The notes: generated by a model from the sequence alone, not told the origin. Shown: positions 1-9,115, numbered from the stretch's first letter. The stretch: DNA of 64,000 nucleotides from Chordibacter sp038110535 (GCA_038110535.1 JAYNJW010000001.1:1-64000); one strand, 5' to 3'. A program made the numbers and translations.

Positions 1-272
1 ATTTTTAGATCCTCATAAACAGGAGGAAAATCGGGCATGTAGCCAAAAATCTTCCGTGCTCGCTCCGGTTGGTGAAGGACTGAAATTTCATTGACCATGA
101 TTTCTCCCAAGGTTGGCTCAAGTAAGGTGGCGATTGCCCTGATCGCACTTGTTTTGCCGGCACCATTTGGTCCGATCAGTCCAAAAATTGATCCGGTTTT
201 TACAGAAAAGTTCAAGTCATCAACCGCTACAACATCACCATAGTGTATTTTAAGACCCCTTACCTTTATCAT
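1..272 (-). CDS. ABC transporter ATP-binding protein (5' part only)
   Basis: The reverse strand encodes the first 90 residues of an ABC ATPase, beginning MIKVRGLKIHYGDVVAVDDL, and the gene runs off the left edge. The Walker A motif GPNGAGKT is complete at about residues 34-41, followed by a typical RAIATLLEPTLGEI stretch. The Q-loop, signature and Walker B motifs lie outside the window. The order of elements fits the CcmA/NatA-type exporter ATPases that pair with a separate permease. The transported substrate cannot be told. The ATG at 270-272 is chosen because the conserved N-terminal strand begins directly at it. Confidence 0.85.
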   Translation of the reverse strand, partial: MIKVRGLKIHYGDVVAVDDLNFSVKTGSIFGLIGPNGAGKTSAIRAIATLLEPTLGEIMVNEISVLHQPERARKIFGYMPDFPPVYEDLK

Positions 273-357
273 GGACTCTATCCCGAAGTAAATTTTTGGA
301 TCGGTCAACTTTTCCTTGAACCAATTTCTTTTCGTGGAATGATGGAGTTTTCTATTT

Positions 358-1038
358 ATGAAACATTTTCTCTCTTTCATTTCATCACTATTCTTGGCCT
401 CTACCCTCTATGGAGAACTTAACCTTTTCAATGGAATCAATTTAGAAGGGTGGGATGGGAATCCCCTCCATTGGAGTGTTGAAGACGGAGCGATCATCGG
501 AGTGAATACCAAGGAAAATCCGACCAAGGGAAATACTTTCCTTATTTGGAAGGATGGTACTTTAAGTGACTTTGAACTAACCCTTGAGTGCAAAATAGAC
601 TCTGGAAATAGTGGTATACAGTACCGTAGTTTTATTAAGCCGGGAGATCATGATGGTTGGCGAATTGGCGGGTATCAGGCAGACTTTGAATCTGGTGACA
701 ACTACTCGGGCATTTGTTATGGCGAGGCATTCCGGGGAATTCTTTGCATGAGGGGGGATCGCACTACCCTCAGTCGAGACGGTTCTGGTAAATTGATCAA
801 GTCAGTCGAAAAAATTGGTGAAACTTCCAAGCTTGGACTAGCAGTTAAGAAGAGCGAGTGGAATACTTACAGAATTGTGGCAGATGGTTTCCGCTTCGAG
901 CATTATATCAATGACCAGAAGATGTGCGAATTGATTGATGACGATGTCCAGGAAAGGCGTTCGGACGGACTGCTCGCTCTTCAGGTGCATGCTGGTCCAC
1001 CAATGAAAGTATATTTCCGCAATATTGTTCTGAAGTAA
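358..1038 (+). CDS. DUF1080 / 3-keto-disaccharide hydrolase domain protein, exported
   Basis: This 226-residue protein has a signal peptide (about residues 1-19, ending in LYG) followed by a single concanavalin-like DUF1080 domain. Typical family features are LFNGINLEGW near the start, SGNSGIQYRS in the middle, and LALQVHAGPPMKVYFRNI at the end. DUF1080 proteins are annotated as 3-keto-disaccharide hydrolases and are abundant in Planctomycetes, Verrucomicrobia and Bacteroidetes. The domain fills the whole mature protein. Its proximity to FAD and Gfo/Idh/MocA oxidoreductases suggests periplasmic attack on oxidised glycosides, which is an inference. The start ATG fits the signal peptide. Confidence 0.85.
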   Translation: MKHFLSFISSLFLASTLYGELNLFNGINLEGWDGNPLHWSVEDGAIIGVNTKENPTKGNTFLIWKDGTLSDFELTLECKIDSGNSGIQYRSFIKPGDHDGWRIGGYQADFESGDNYSGICYGEAFRGILCMRGDRTTLSRDGSGKLIKSVEKIGETSKLGLAVKKSEWNTYRIVADGFRFEHYINDQKMCELIDDDVQERRSDGLLALQVHAGPPMKVYFRNIVLK

Positions 1039-1110
1039 CCAAAGAACAAAGTATTTTGTTTTCTGGGTTGTGAGTTGCTTTTAGCCCAGTAATTATAAAG
1101 GTTATGGATT

Positions 1111-2061
1111 GTGTCATCATCCTTTTCACAACCTAAAGTCATTCTTGCTGGAGGGACTGGCTTCTTGGGACAACTCCTCGCTCAATCTTTTGCAAAAGAT
1201 GGGTACGAGGTAGTTCTGCTATCAAGAAATTGTTCGCCACCCCCAGCCAACGGAAGGATTGTTGTTTGGAATGCAAAAACAATGGGCAAGTGGGCAGAAG
1301 AATTAGAAGGAGCGGAGGTTTTGATTAATTTAACTGGCCGATCGATCGATTGCAGACACACTGCATCCAATCGTATTGATATCCTCAATTCAAGGGTACA
1401 TGCTACTCGAGTACTGGGGGAAGCGATGTCCTCTTGCAATAGGCCTCCTAAAGCTTGGTTTAATGCCAGTTCTATGGCTTTGTACGGACAAAGTTTTGGG
1501 AATGAGCCTGCTCATAATGAAAATTCTCCGATCCATACGACGGGATTTTTAGAAGAAGTTACCGTGGCTTGGGAAAAAGAATTTTTTAAATGTAAGATGG
1601 ATGGAGTTAGGCAAGTGGCTTTGCGAATAAGTTTTATTCTGGGCCGTGCCAGTGGAGCCTTTCCCTTGCTTAACCGCCTAGCCAGAATAGGTCTTGGTGG
1701 AACCCAAGGATCTGGAGATCAATGGATGAGCTGGCTACACGAGGATGACTGGATAGGCATAATCCGATTCTTGTGCCAGCAAGATCAGGTAGAAGGTGCA
1801 ATCAATCTTTGCTCTTCCAATCCTGTAACCAATATCCAGTTTATGAAAACACTCAGAGAAATAGTCGCCCCATTGGGCATTGGTCTGCCTGCACCCTCAT
1901 GGGGAGTTCGGCTCGGTTGTGCTTTGCTTGGATCAGCTTCAGAGCTTGCTCTGCAAAGCCGGCGAGTGGTTTCAGTGGTACTTAAGGAACAAAATTTTCA
2001 ATTTCAGTTCCCCTTGCTCAAAGATGCACTTACGAGTCTCGCGGTTCAGAGAAATGCGTAA
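1111..2061 (+). CDS. TIGR01777-family NAD(P)-dependent epimerase/dehydratase (SDR, YfcH-like)
   Basis: This 316-residue extended short-chain dehydrogenase has its Rossmann motif GGTGFLG at about residues 14-20. The family-typical VLINLTGRSIDCR and the closing C-terminal helix region containing ALQSRRVVSVVLKEQNF also match the TIGR01777/SDR39U1 (YfcH) group. The biochemical substrate of this family is poorly known. The start is a GTG, because an ATG seven bases upstream is in another frame that stops quickly. The next gene begins about 8 bases after the stop, so the two are probably co-transcribed. Confidence 0.85.
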   Translation: MSSSFSQPKVILAGGTGFLGQLLAQSFAKDGYEVVLLSRNCSPPPANGRIVVWNAKTMGKWAEELEGAEVLINLTGRSIDCRHTASNRIDILNSRVHATRVLGEAMSSCNRPPKAWFNASSMALYGQSFGNEPAHNENSPIHTTGFLEEVTVAWEKEFFKCKMDGVRQVALRISFILGRASGAFPLLNRLARIGLGGTQGSGDQWMSWLHEDDWIGIIRFLCQQDQVEGAINLCSSNPVTNIQFMKTLREIVAPLGIGLPAPSWGVRLGCALLGSASELALQSRRVVSVVLKEQNFQFQFPLLKDALTSLAVQRNA

Positions 2062-2069
2062 ATTCTTGA

Positions 2070-4223
2070 TTGGAAAAGGAAGTGAACCCCCCCTTTAATT
2101 TTAATCTCCGCTTAATCACCGTATGTGCATGCTCATGCATGCAATTTCTTTACTCTCAGAAACAAACCAAAGAGGCTGACATTATAATTTACGGTGGAAC
2201 ATCCGCGGCGATCACTGCAGCGATTCAGGTAAAGAGAATGGGGCAGTCTGTGATAGTTGTATCACCCGACCAAAGAGTTGGTGGAATGACAAGTAATGGT
2301 CTGGGATGGATGGATACGGGGAAAAAAGAAGTAATTGGTGGCATAGCCCGTGAATTCTATCATCGTGTTTGGAGGCATTACCAAAGCCCAGACGCATGGA
2401 AGTGGCAAAGTCTTGAAGAGTTTGGTAACTGGGGTCAGGGAACTCCGGCGATCGATGGTGATCGAAGAACAATGTGGGTTTTTGAACCCAAGGTAGCTAA
2501 GCATATTTTCGAATCCTGGATTGTTGAAAATGAAATTCAAGTTTTTCGAGATGAGTGGTTGGATCGAATCAGTGGGGTGGAGATGAAAGACAAAAAAATT
2601 CTTTCCATTACCTGCCTTTCTGGGAATCGATATAAGGGAAAAGTTTTTTTGGATTGTACTTACGAAGGCGATTTGATGGCTGCTGCCGGGATTAGTTACG
2701 AAGTAGGACGCGAGGGAAACGAGCGATATGAAGAAACGCTAAATGGAGTCCAGGTGGTAAGAGCCCAAAGAAATCAATTTGTAAACCGAATTGATCCGTT
2801 TGTTATTTCTGGTGAACACGAAAGCACTCTTCTTGCCCGAGTAAGTAACTGGACTCTCGGTCAGGATGGGGAAGGTGACTATAAAATTCAGGCTTATAGT
2901 TTTCGTTTATGCCTCACCCGTGTTGAGGAAAATAGAGAGGCTTTCCCCAAACCATTACTTTATGACTCCGAACAATATGAGCTGTTACTTAGAACTCTCA
3001 ACCGTGGAGCAAGGCATATTTTTGGTCATTTTGACCCCATTCCAAACGCTAAAACCGATACCAATAATCATGGTTCATTCAGTACGGACAACATTGGCAT
3101 GAATTATGGATACCCAGATGGGAGCTATGACGAACGCAAAGAAATCATCAAGGAGCATGAAAACTATGTAAAAGGATATTTTTACTTCTTGTCTAATGAT
3201 CCGCGGGTTCCTCAAGAAGTTCGTGAAGGGATGAGCCAGTGGGGTTTGGCACGAGATGAATTTACAAATAATGGGTATTGGCCGGAACAGTTGTACATAC
3301 GAGAAGCGAGGAGAATGCTTGGAAAAATAGTCATGACTGAGCACGAAATCTCCGGCCGCCGCAAAGCAAGGAGATCAATTGCCATGTCCTCTTACCCTAT
3401 GGATTGCCATAATGTGCAACGCTATGTGGCTAAGGATGAGAATGGAAAATTGTTTGTCTCAAATGAGGGTGATTTTGTAGTGGAAATTAAGCAGCCTTAC
3501 GCAATTTCTTTCGGATCGATACTACCAAAAGAAGAAGAGTGTACCAATCTAGTTGTCCCGGTTTGCCTATCTGCTTCCCATGTTGCCTTCAGCTCACTTA
3601 GAGCAGAACCTGTCTTTATGATGCTCGGGCAATCTGCGGCGACTGCCGCTGTTCTTGCGGCCGAAAAAGAAATGGCAGTCCAAGCACTCTCTTATCCTGA
3701 GCTGAGAGATCAATTATTGAAGGATGGGCAGATCTTGGAGATGCAAAAATTAAATCGCTTAAGTAGTGGGGTAGGTACATCCCCGAAAAACTTGGGCGGG
3801 GTAGTGGTGGACGGGGCAACGGTTGAATTGGAAGGTGAATGGACTGAAAGCACCTCCCTGCGCCCTTTTGTGGGCGAATCATACTTTCACGATGGGAATG
3901 GAGGAAAAGGTATTCGAACTGCCAAATTCCCATTTGTTGCACCAATGGATGGCTTGCATGAGATAAAAGTTGCATTTTCCTCTTTTGGTAACCGAGCGGG
4001 TAATTTAAAATATAACATCAAGCATGAAGGAGGAGTGACAAAGGTCTTGGTTGATCAACGTAAGCCCCAGCCCATTTCTGATTTATGGCTCTCCCTGGGC
4101 TCTTTTCATTTTAAGAAAGGCGAGCAATATTATGTTAGTTTGAGCAACGAGAATACAGAGGGTTATGTTGTGGCAGATGCCATCCAAATCATTGGTTTAT
4201 CAACCAGTTCAGAAAATCAATGA
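2070..4223 (+). CDS. FAD-dependent oxidoreductase (PF12831-type) with C-terminal golvesin/xanthan-lyase-like domain
   Basis: This protein of about 717 residues has an N-terminal FAD-binding region, with DIIIYGGTSAAITAAIQ near residue 36 followed by GGMTSNGLGWMDTG. It has the long middle region of PF12831 oxidoreductases found in polysaccharide-utilisation loci. The last ~120 residues (from about VVVDGATVELEGEWTES) look like the beta-sandwich domain seen at the end of xanthan lyase/golvesin-like proteins. The open frame begins with TTG and the first ATG (residue 24) is also possible; residues 10-30 resemble a short export signal. It is followed by a Gfo/Idh/MocA gene. Substrate unknown, probably a sugar or sugar derivative. 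Confidence 0.8.
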   Translation: MEKEVNPPFNFNLRLITVCACSCMQFLYSQKQTKEADIIIYGGTSAAITAAIQVKRMGQSVIVVSPDQRVGGMTSNGLGWMDTGKKEVIGGIAREFYHRVWRHYQSPDAWKWQSLEEFGNWGQGTPAIDGDRRTMWVFEPKVAKHIFESWIVENEIQVFRDEWLDRISGVEMKDKKILSITCLSGNRYKGKVFLDCTYEGDLMAAAGISYEVGREGNERYEETLNGVQVVRAQRNQFVNRIDPFVISGEHESTLLARVSNWTLGQDGEGDYKIQAYSFRLCLTRVEENREAFPKPLLYDSEQYELLLRTLNRGARHIFGHFDPIPNAKTDTNNHGSFSTDNIGMNYGYPDGSYDERKEIIKEHENYVKGYFYFLSNDPRVPQEVREGMSQWGLARDEFTNNGYWPEQLYIREARRMLGKIVMTEHEISGRRKARRSIAMSSYPMDCHNVQRYVAKDENGKLFVSNEGDFVVEIKQPYAISFGSILPKEEECTNLVVPVCLSASHVAFSSLRAEPVFMMLGQSAATAAVLAAEKEMAVQALSYPELRDQLLKDGQILEMQKLNRLSSGVGTSPKNLGGVVVDGATVELEGEWTESTSLRPFVGESYFHDGNGGKGIRTAKFPFVAPMDGLHEIKVAFSSFGNRAGNLKYNIKHEGGVTKVLVDQRKPQPISDLWLSLGSFHFKKGEQYYVSLSNENTEGYVVADAIQIIGLSTSSENQ

Positions 4224-4227
4224 AAAG

Positions 4228-4256
4228 GGCTATGGAATTCTTGGTTAGCCGTTTTT
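4228..4256 (+). terminator. weak hairpin with T-run between two oxidoreductase genes
   Basis: GGCTA (4228-4232) and TAGCC (4246-4250) can pair around a 13-base loop and are followed by GTTTTT. The stem is only five base pairs, so it may be chance or a leaky terminator/attenuator ahead of the downstream Gfo/Idh/MocA gene. Confidence 0.2.
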
Positions 4257-4277
4257 CATATTCATGTCCCAAGCGAA

Positions 4278-5645
4278 ATGAACCGAAGATCGTTTCTTGG
4301 TAAAATTGGTGGGGCATTTCCCTTTCTTTGTCTAGGGCAGACGGATATGGCTGTCCGTGAGCCCTTGCGCGTAGCTGCTATTGGAGTGGGAGGCAAAGGA
4401 GGAAGCGATTTGCAGCAACTTGCTCGTCACGGTGAATTAGTAGCAGCGTGTGATATATCGAACCAAAAGCTTGATTATGCGTTACGAAATTTCCCGTTTA
4501 CAGCAAAATTTTCTGATTACCGTGAAATGATCTCCCACATGGGAGAGAAAATTGATGTACTATGCATAAGCTCTCCAGATCACACTCATGCTCATGCTGC
4601 ACAGCTTGCGAGTAATCTTGGCATTCATCTTTTTGTCCAAGCCCCTATGGCACACACGATCTGGGAAGTTCGGCAACTTGTAAAAGGAGCAAGACAGGCA
4701 AAGATTTGTACTCAAATAGGCATGCAAGGGTGGGCATCAGATAGATTTCGTCAGGCTGTTGAGTATTTGCAAACCGGTGAGCTTGGACAAATTGAGGAGG
4801 TACATGTCTGGACAAACCGCCCCATGTGGCCTCAATCTCCTGTGATCACCAAACGTCCCGCAGAAATCCATGCTATCCCTGCAGGTTTGCATTGGGATGG
4901 CTTTATCGGCCCGGCCGAAAAAAGACCATATAATAAGATTTATCAACCATACAATTGGAGAGGTTGGCGGGCATTTGGAAGTGGGGCATTGGGTGATGTC
5001 GGCGTTCATCTGTTGAATTTACCAGTTATGGGATGTGGATTAGTAGATATCCAAAATGTTCATTGCTTGTTGCAAGGTCCCGTGAATGAGGAAACCTATC
5101 AGGCATGGGGAATTGTGAAATATGAATTCGCAAGTCATCAGGCTAAGGCCCCGATCCCATTATTTTGGTATGAAGGAAGGATAGGTCACTTAAGTAAAGG
5201 AATGACCGGAAAAGAAAATCTTCCGCCTGCTCACCTTTTTCATGGCCAGGATCCTGCGTCCAATGGTTGTCTCATCCGGGGGGCTCAAGGATCGCTTTAT
5301 TCTCCCTCCTTATTTGGAAACAAATGGGAGGTTCATCTGGGTAAAAAGTGGTTGCCTCCCGAGGAGCTTGTTTTGCCTTCTCCCAGATATCCGAGGAATG
5401 GGCGAGGGGATGCAGGGATGAAAGAAGAATTAGTCCGGGCTATTCAATCAGACAAACCTGAACTTGCGATGGCGAACTTTGATAGTGTATCTCGGGTACA
5501 TGAGCTAGCATTACTGGGTAACATTTCATTACTCGCTGGAGGTAAATTTACTTGGGAATCGACTCAGTGCTCCTCTGATCGCAAAGATGTGAACAGTTTG
5601 ATTGGTAAATCTTATCGGGATGGGTGGGAGGTCCGATCGGTCTAA
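4278..5645 (+). CDS. Gfo/Idh/MocA family oxidoreductase, Tat-exported
   Basis: This 455-residue protein starts MNRRSFLGKIGGAFPFLCLG, a twin-arginine signal. The NAD(P)-binding Rossmann segment RVAAIGVGGKGGSDLQQLA follows, then DVLCISSPDHTHAHAA, which is typical of the family. In place of the canonical EKP motif after the Rossmann fold it reads VQAPMAHT, so the usual catalytic Lys appears to be replaced. Verrucomicrobia and Planctomycetes carry many such exported dehydrogenases, usually linked to DUF1080 genes. It probably oxidises or reduces a sugar in the periplasm; the direction and substrate are not known. Confidence 0.85.
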   Translation: MNRRSFLGKIGGAFPFLCLGQTDMAVREPLRVAAIGVGGKGGSDLQQLARHGELVAACDISNQKLDYALRNFPFTAKFSDYREMISHMGEKIDVLCISSPDHTHAHAAQLASNLGIHLFVQAPMAHTIWEVRQLVKGARQAKICTQIGMQGWASDRFRQAVEYLQTGELGQIEEVHVWTNRPMWPQSPVITKRPAEIHAIPAGLHWDGFIGPAEKRPYNKIYQPYNWRGWRAFGSGALGDVGVHLLNLPVMGCGLVDIQNVHCLLQGPVNEETYQAWGIVKYEFASHQAKAPIPLFWYEGRIGHLSKGMTGKENLPPAHLFHGQDPASNGCLIRGAQGSLYSPSLFGNKWEVHLGKKWLPPEELVLPSPRYPRNGRGDAGMKEELVRAIQSDKPELAMANFDSVSRVHELALLGNISLLAGGKFTWESTQCSSDRKDVNSLIGKSYRDGWEVRSV

Positions 5646-5667
5646 AACCTCGGAGGTACATCATCAA

Positions 5668-7083
5668 TCATAGATACATGCTATCATAAATGTCAGCAAT
5701 CTTGCGAATTGCCAAGGCGAATGCAGCAGTTCTTCGATCTCGAATCTTAGGGTTAGAGTCATGCATTTCTTTGATTTCCTGATATGCTTCGCACATGGTA
5801 TCCTCCAAGCCTGACCGAACCAAGGTGATTTCGTCTGGCCCTTTCATTAGTTCCGCTTTTGCACATTCATCTAAGGGGTGTTCAATGCCTGACTGCATTA
5901 GTTTGATAATTTTTGCTCCTTGGGCTTCGATAAACCTTCTGTCCATTCGACCAAAACGAACATGAGATAAGTTTTTCAACCATTCAAAATAAGAGACGGT
6001 TACCCCTCCGGCATTTAAGTAAGTGTCTGGGATAATAAAAATTCCTTTGCTTAGCAAAATTTTGTCTGCATCAAAAGTAATGGGTCCATTGGCAGCCTCG
6101 GCAATTACTTTTGCTTGAATACGATCCGCGTTCTCAATTGATATCACTCCCTCCATTGCGGCTGGAATTAGAATATCGCAGGGAAATTCAAGAACATCAG
6201 AACCGCTTTTTATAAAAGTAACTCCCGGGAATCCTTCCAATGTGCCGTGTTCCAATTTAAATTGATAGACCTCTTCCGTGCGTAACCCACGGTCACAGAT
6301 GATGGCACCATCCCTTTCAATGATACCATGGATCAAGACCCCATCTTCTTCTTCCAGAAATTTAGCGGCATGGTATCCAACATTCCCGAGTCCCTGCACA
6401 ATAACTTTCTTGCCTTCCAAACCACCGCTAAGATTTGCTTTGGCAACATCTTCGGGATGACGAAAGAACTCTTGAATTCCATATTGTACTCCCCGTCCCG
6501 TAGCTTCAATCCGTCCTTGGACGCCCCCAAAGTGAACAGGTTTGCCGGTAACGCATGCACGGGCATTAATTTCATTAGGATGCAATTTTTGATACTCATC
6601 AGCAATCCATGACATCATGCGCTGCCCAGTTCCCATATCTGGGGCTGGCACATTAACTCCCGGGCCAAGTAACCCCCGTTTATCGAGTTCCTGAGCAAAT
6701 CGGCGAGTGATATGTTCCAATTCTTCTAAGGAGTATTTTTTGGGGTCGATACAAAGGGCTCCCTTGGAACCGGCAAAAGGCACATTAACAATCGAACACT
6801 TGTAAGTCATTAAAGCTGCTAGTGCTTCCACTTCTTGTTGATCAGAAAAAGGAGCATAGCGTATTCCTCCCTTAGCAGGAAGTATGTGTTCGCTATGGGT
6901 TGCTCTCCAACCAGTAAAAATTTCGTATCCGCCATGAAGTTCGACCCCGAATTTCATCTCGCATACGGCGTTGCAAGTGCGAATCTGACGAGCCAATCCT
7001 TTGGGCAAATCCAAAGCATCTGCTGCTAAATTAAAACTTGCGTTTACACTTTCAAGAAAAGACGGAACATTTCCATTACTCAT
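5668..7083 (-). CDS. gdhA: Glu/Leu/Phe/Val dehydrogenase family, probable glutamate dehydrogenase
   Basis: The 471-residue enzyme interconverts glutamate and 2-oxoglutarate plus ammonia. The substrate-binding and catalytic region GGIRYAPFSDQQEVEALAAL...MTYKCSIVNVPFAGSKGAL carries the two conserved lysines. PAPDMGTGQRMMSW and the NAD-binding VIVQGLGNVGYHAAKFL follow in the normal order. The length is in the usual range for hexameric GDH, with some extra C-terminal residues. The coenzyme preference cannot be read reliably. It stands alone, convergent to the Gfo gene and unlinked to the RRM gene downstream of its start. Confidence 0.9.
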   Translation of the reverse strand: MSNGNVPSFLESVNASFNLAADALDLPKGLARQIRTCNAVCEMKFGVELHGGYEIFTGWRATHSEHILPAKGGIRYAPFSDQQEVEALAALMTYKCSIVNVPFAGSKGALCIDPKKYSLEELEHITRRFAQELDKRGLLGPGVNVPAPDMGTGQRMMSWIADEYQKLHPNEINARACVTGKPVHFGGVQGRIEATGRGVQYGIQEFFRHPEDVAKANLSGGLEGKKVIVQGLGNVGYHAAKFLEEEDGVLIHGIIERDGAIICDRGLRTEEVYQFKLEHGTLEGFPGVTFIKSGSDVLEFPCDILIPAAMEGVISIENADRIQAKVIAEAANGPITFDADKILLSKGIFIIPDTYLNAGGVTVSYFEWLKNLSHVRFGRMDRRFIEAQGAKIIKLMQSGIEHPLDECAKAELMKGPDEITLVRSGLEDTMCEAYQEIKEMHDSNPKIRDRRTAAFALAIRKIADIYDSMYL

Positions 7084-7198
7084 GTACGATGTTCATACTG
7101 AAATTGAGTAAGCAAGCAATTGATAAAGTCCGGATGTGCCGAACAATGGAAGGTTGAGCTCTAAAAGGCTCGAAAGGCAGGGGGGCAGATAAACGAAT

Positions 7199-7444
7199 CT
7201 ACTCTTTGGGTCGTGCTTCGTTAACCTTGAGAGGGCGTCCGCCCAACTCTGAACCATTGAGGGCGTCAATCGCTTTATTTGCTTCAGAATTGTCGTTCAT
7301 AGTGACAAAGCCAAAACCTTTGGATCGACCCGATGGGCGCTCCACAATGACAGATGCACGATCAACAGTTCCAAATTCTTTAAACGCGTCAGCTAGATCC
7401 TGGTCATTGACCGACCAAGGCAGGTTTCCCACATAGATTTCCAT
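7199..7444 (-). CDS. Single-RRM RNA-binding protein
   Basis: This 81-residue protein is a single RRM with RNP2 (IYVGNLPW, residues 3-10) and RNP1 (KGFGFVTM, near residue 46) at the expected spacing. Such short bacterial RRM proteins occur in cyanobacteria, Bacteroidetes and Verrucomicrobia and are thought to bind single-stranded RNA, often with stress or cold regulation. The ATG at 7444 is preferred over a longer frame reaching 7546, because the RRM begins exactly there and the extension has no recognisable content. No clear Shine-Dalgarno is seen. Confidence 0.9.
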   Translation of the reverse strand: MEIYVGNLPWSVNDQDLADAFKEFGTVDRASVIVERPSGRSKGFGFVTMNDNSEANKAIDALNGSELGGRPLKVNEARPKE

Positions 7445-7675
7445 AATTTTATTTGTTTTTTGAATGATAACTTTGAAGCACACGAGACTCCTTTTGGCCA
7501 CTCGAGTCATCAATCGCAAATTGCGTGGATCTTCGGGCACCTCCAATCGCCGAGGCGTGTATTTAAACCTCTATTCTGAACCTTTCCATACATTTGTGCA
7601 ATCCCAAAGAATGTCAGAAAGCCGCAATAGATTTTAAATTGGTCATCCATAAATAGTCCGCTAACTTAGGTCAGC

Positions 7676-8110
7676 ATGATTCGAGTAAAAGAAGTTTTGG
7701 AACCTAGTGCCGTCGATTTGTGCCAATTGAATCAATTGATCCCTCAGTTGTCTGAGTCTGCTCAACCAATGACGCAGACTGCGTTTGCCAAAATTATTAA
7801 TTCATCCGCAACACATTTGTATGTTGCGGAAGAAAATGACAGTATTCTGGGAATGCTTAGCCTAGTCATTTTTCCCATTCCCACTGGTGTAAGAGCATGG
7901 GTGGAGGATGTAGTTGTTGCCGTAGAAGCTAGGGGCAAAGGTGTTGGTAAGTTGCTTACTTTGCATGCCATTACTGAATCTAAGAAACTTGGAGCACTTA
8001 GTGTTGATCTTACCTCCAGACCGAGTAGAGAAATTGCCAATAAGCTCTACCAATCTGTTGGCTTTGTTGCTAGGGATACCAATGTATATCGCTACATCCA
8101 TAACAGCTAA
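7676..8110 (+). CDS. GNAT family N-acetyltransferase
   Basis: This 144-residue protein has the GNAT core. The beta4 strand RAWVEDVVVAVEARGKGVGKLL includes the acetyl-CoA pyrophosphate loop (R/Q-x-x-G-x-G/A, here RGKGVG), and the C-terminal LYQSVGFVARDTNVYRY is the usual beta5-beta7 hairpin. The substrate is unknown. It is monocistronic by spacing, although a short possible ORF follows 27 bases downstream. Confidence 0.85.
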   Translation: MIRVKEVLEPSAVDLCQLNQLIPQLSESAQPMTQTAFAKIINSSATHLYVAEENDSILGMLSLVIFPIPTGVRAWVEDVVVAVEARGKGVGKLLTLHAITESKKLGALSVDLTSRPSREIANKLYQSVGFVARDTNVYRYIHNS

Positions 8111-8425
8111 TCTTTTCCTTATCATCTTGCCCCGCTGATGCTGGACCATACTGGTTGGAGCCTTTTTTATTTTGGCTGGCACAAATTGGGATATGAAACA
8201 AGAAAGGCAGACCCAAGCTTCAAATTCAATGCTCGGACGATCGAGCGAAGTGGTATTATTAAATGGTTCGAGGCAAAATTTCCTGCTCCATAAAGTTCAA
8301 TTTTACTTTGGAAGCAGAAAATGGGTGATCGGATGCAAAGATTTTCTTAATTTTGTCTAAATTTCACTCTTCTTGGATATGAGGAGATAGTCCCTCAAAT
8401 TAAATCAAAAACGCCTAAAGGAGAA
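8111..8425 (+). other. 315-base interval between the GNAT gene and the sigma-factor operon
   Basis: No RNA gene, strong terminator or repeat was found here. The only coding-like content is a 51-codon frame at 8138-8293, listed separately. The last 130 bases are AT-rich and end in AAAGGAGAA, a good ribosome binding site for the next gene, so this is the likely promoter region of the sigma-factor operon. Confidence 0.5.
8138..8293 (+). CDS. Possible 51-residue small protein
   Basis: ATG at 8138 opens a 51-codon frame ending with TAA at 8291-8293. The predicted peptide begins MLDHTGWSLFYFGWHKLGYE and ends KWFEAKFPAP; it is rich in Trp, Phe, Tyr, Lys and Gly. Codon choice looks protein-like and no frame on either strand competes convincingly. 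There is no strong ribosome binding site. No family is recognised. Confidence 0.4.
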   Translation: MLDHTGWSLFYFGWHKLGYETRKADPSFKFNARTIERSGIIKWFEAKFPAP

Positions 8426-9115
8426 ATGAAGATGATGAAATTAAATGATTTTCAGAAATACGATGTAACTTTGCTGATTCCTTATGAAAAATATTTTGAG
8501 CTCATTTATGAAACCAAATACCTGCTTGAGGCTCGTCTCAACTCAGGTCGTGTTTTTGTCGCCCAAAAATCTTTCTACGGTTGCAATCGCAAAACGGCGG
8601 TATCCAAAGCAAGTGATTGGTATAATAAAGCTCTCAAACAAGTTCTCGGACACCCTCATGAAAAGATGTTTATTAGCGATCCCTTGGGTGAGGTAGTTTA
8701 TGACAATGATTTTGTCTGCACCGATCTCCGCAACAAATACTTGGATGATCAAACAATCGAGCGATTAATCAAAGAAGCGGATGGGGATTTGGGACGGGAG
8801 GATGCGGCAGGATTAACGGGAGGTCCAATAGCCTCTGTGAAACGTTTGCGTAAACGTAAAAAGCAGGAAGTGCAATTGACCGATCGATTGATACAAACAT
8901 CGGGTGGAACTATCTATTATAAAATGGTCGATCTTCCTGACTCAAAGACTGGAAAGACAGGAAGGATAAAGATTCGTAAAATCAAATTGGCGTCTAAATC
9001 ATTGATCAAGGCGAAAAAGGAAGTGATTCGAAGGGGTTTGGACAGGTTTGAAAAATTTGCAGGCGAGAAAGAATTTCTACCTCAGAAACTTTCTTCTTCG
9101 GCAAAAGCTGCTTAA
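8426..9115 (+). CDS. Basic protein of unknown function preceding an ECF sigma factor
   Basis: The gene encodes 229 residues and has a good ribosome binding site (AAAGGAG five to six bases before ATG). The first ~110 residues look globular with mixed alpha/beta content. The remainder is strongly basic, with RLRKRKKQ near residue 140 and many Lys residues to the end, suggesting nucleic-acid or ribosome contact. There is no signal peptide and no membrane segment. Only 20 bases separate it from the sigma-factor gene, so it probably belongs to the same transcript. The family is not recognised. Confidence 0.7.
   Translation: MKMMKLNDFQKYDVTLLIPYEKYFELIYETKYLLEARLNSGRVFVAQKSFYGCNRKTAVSKASDWYNKALKQVLGHPHEKMFISDPLGEVVYDNDFVCTDLRNKYLDDQTIERLIKEADGDLGREDAAGLTGGPIASVKRLRKRKKQEVQLTDRLIQTSGGTIYYKMVDLPDSKTGKTGRIKIRKIKLASKSLIKAKKEVIRRGLDRFEKFAGEKEFLPQKLSSSAKAA

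Noticed and set aside
1063..1089. Inverted repeat CTGGG...CCCAG after the DUF1080 gene
   Set aside because: Short stem, large loop and no T-run; not convincing as a terminator.
7445..7546. N-terminal extension of the RRM protein
   Set aside because: The RRM starts at the internal ATG and the extension has no recognisable content; short bacterial RRM proteins begin at this point.
8172..8360. 62-residue plus-strand ORF
   Set aside because: It overlaps the more protein-like frame at 8138-8293 and has low-complexity, random-looking composition.
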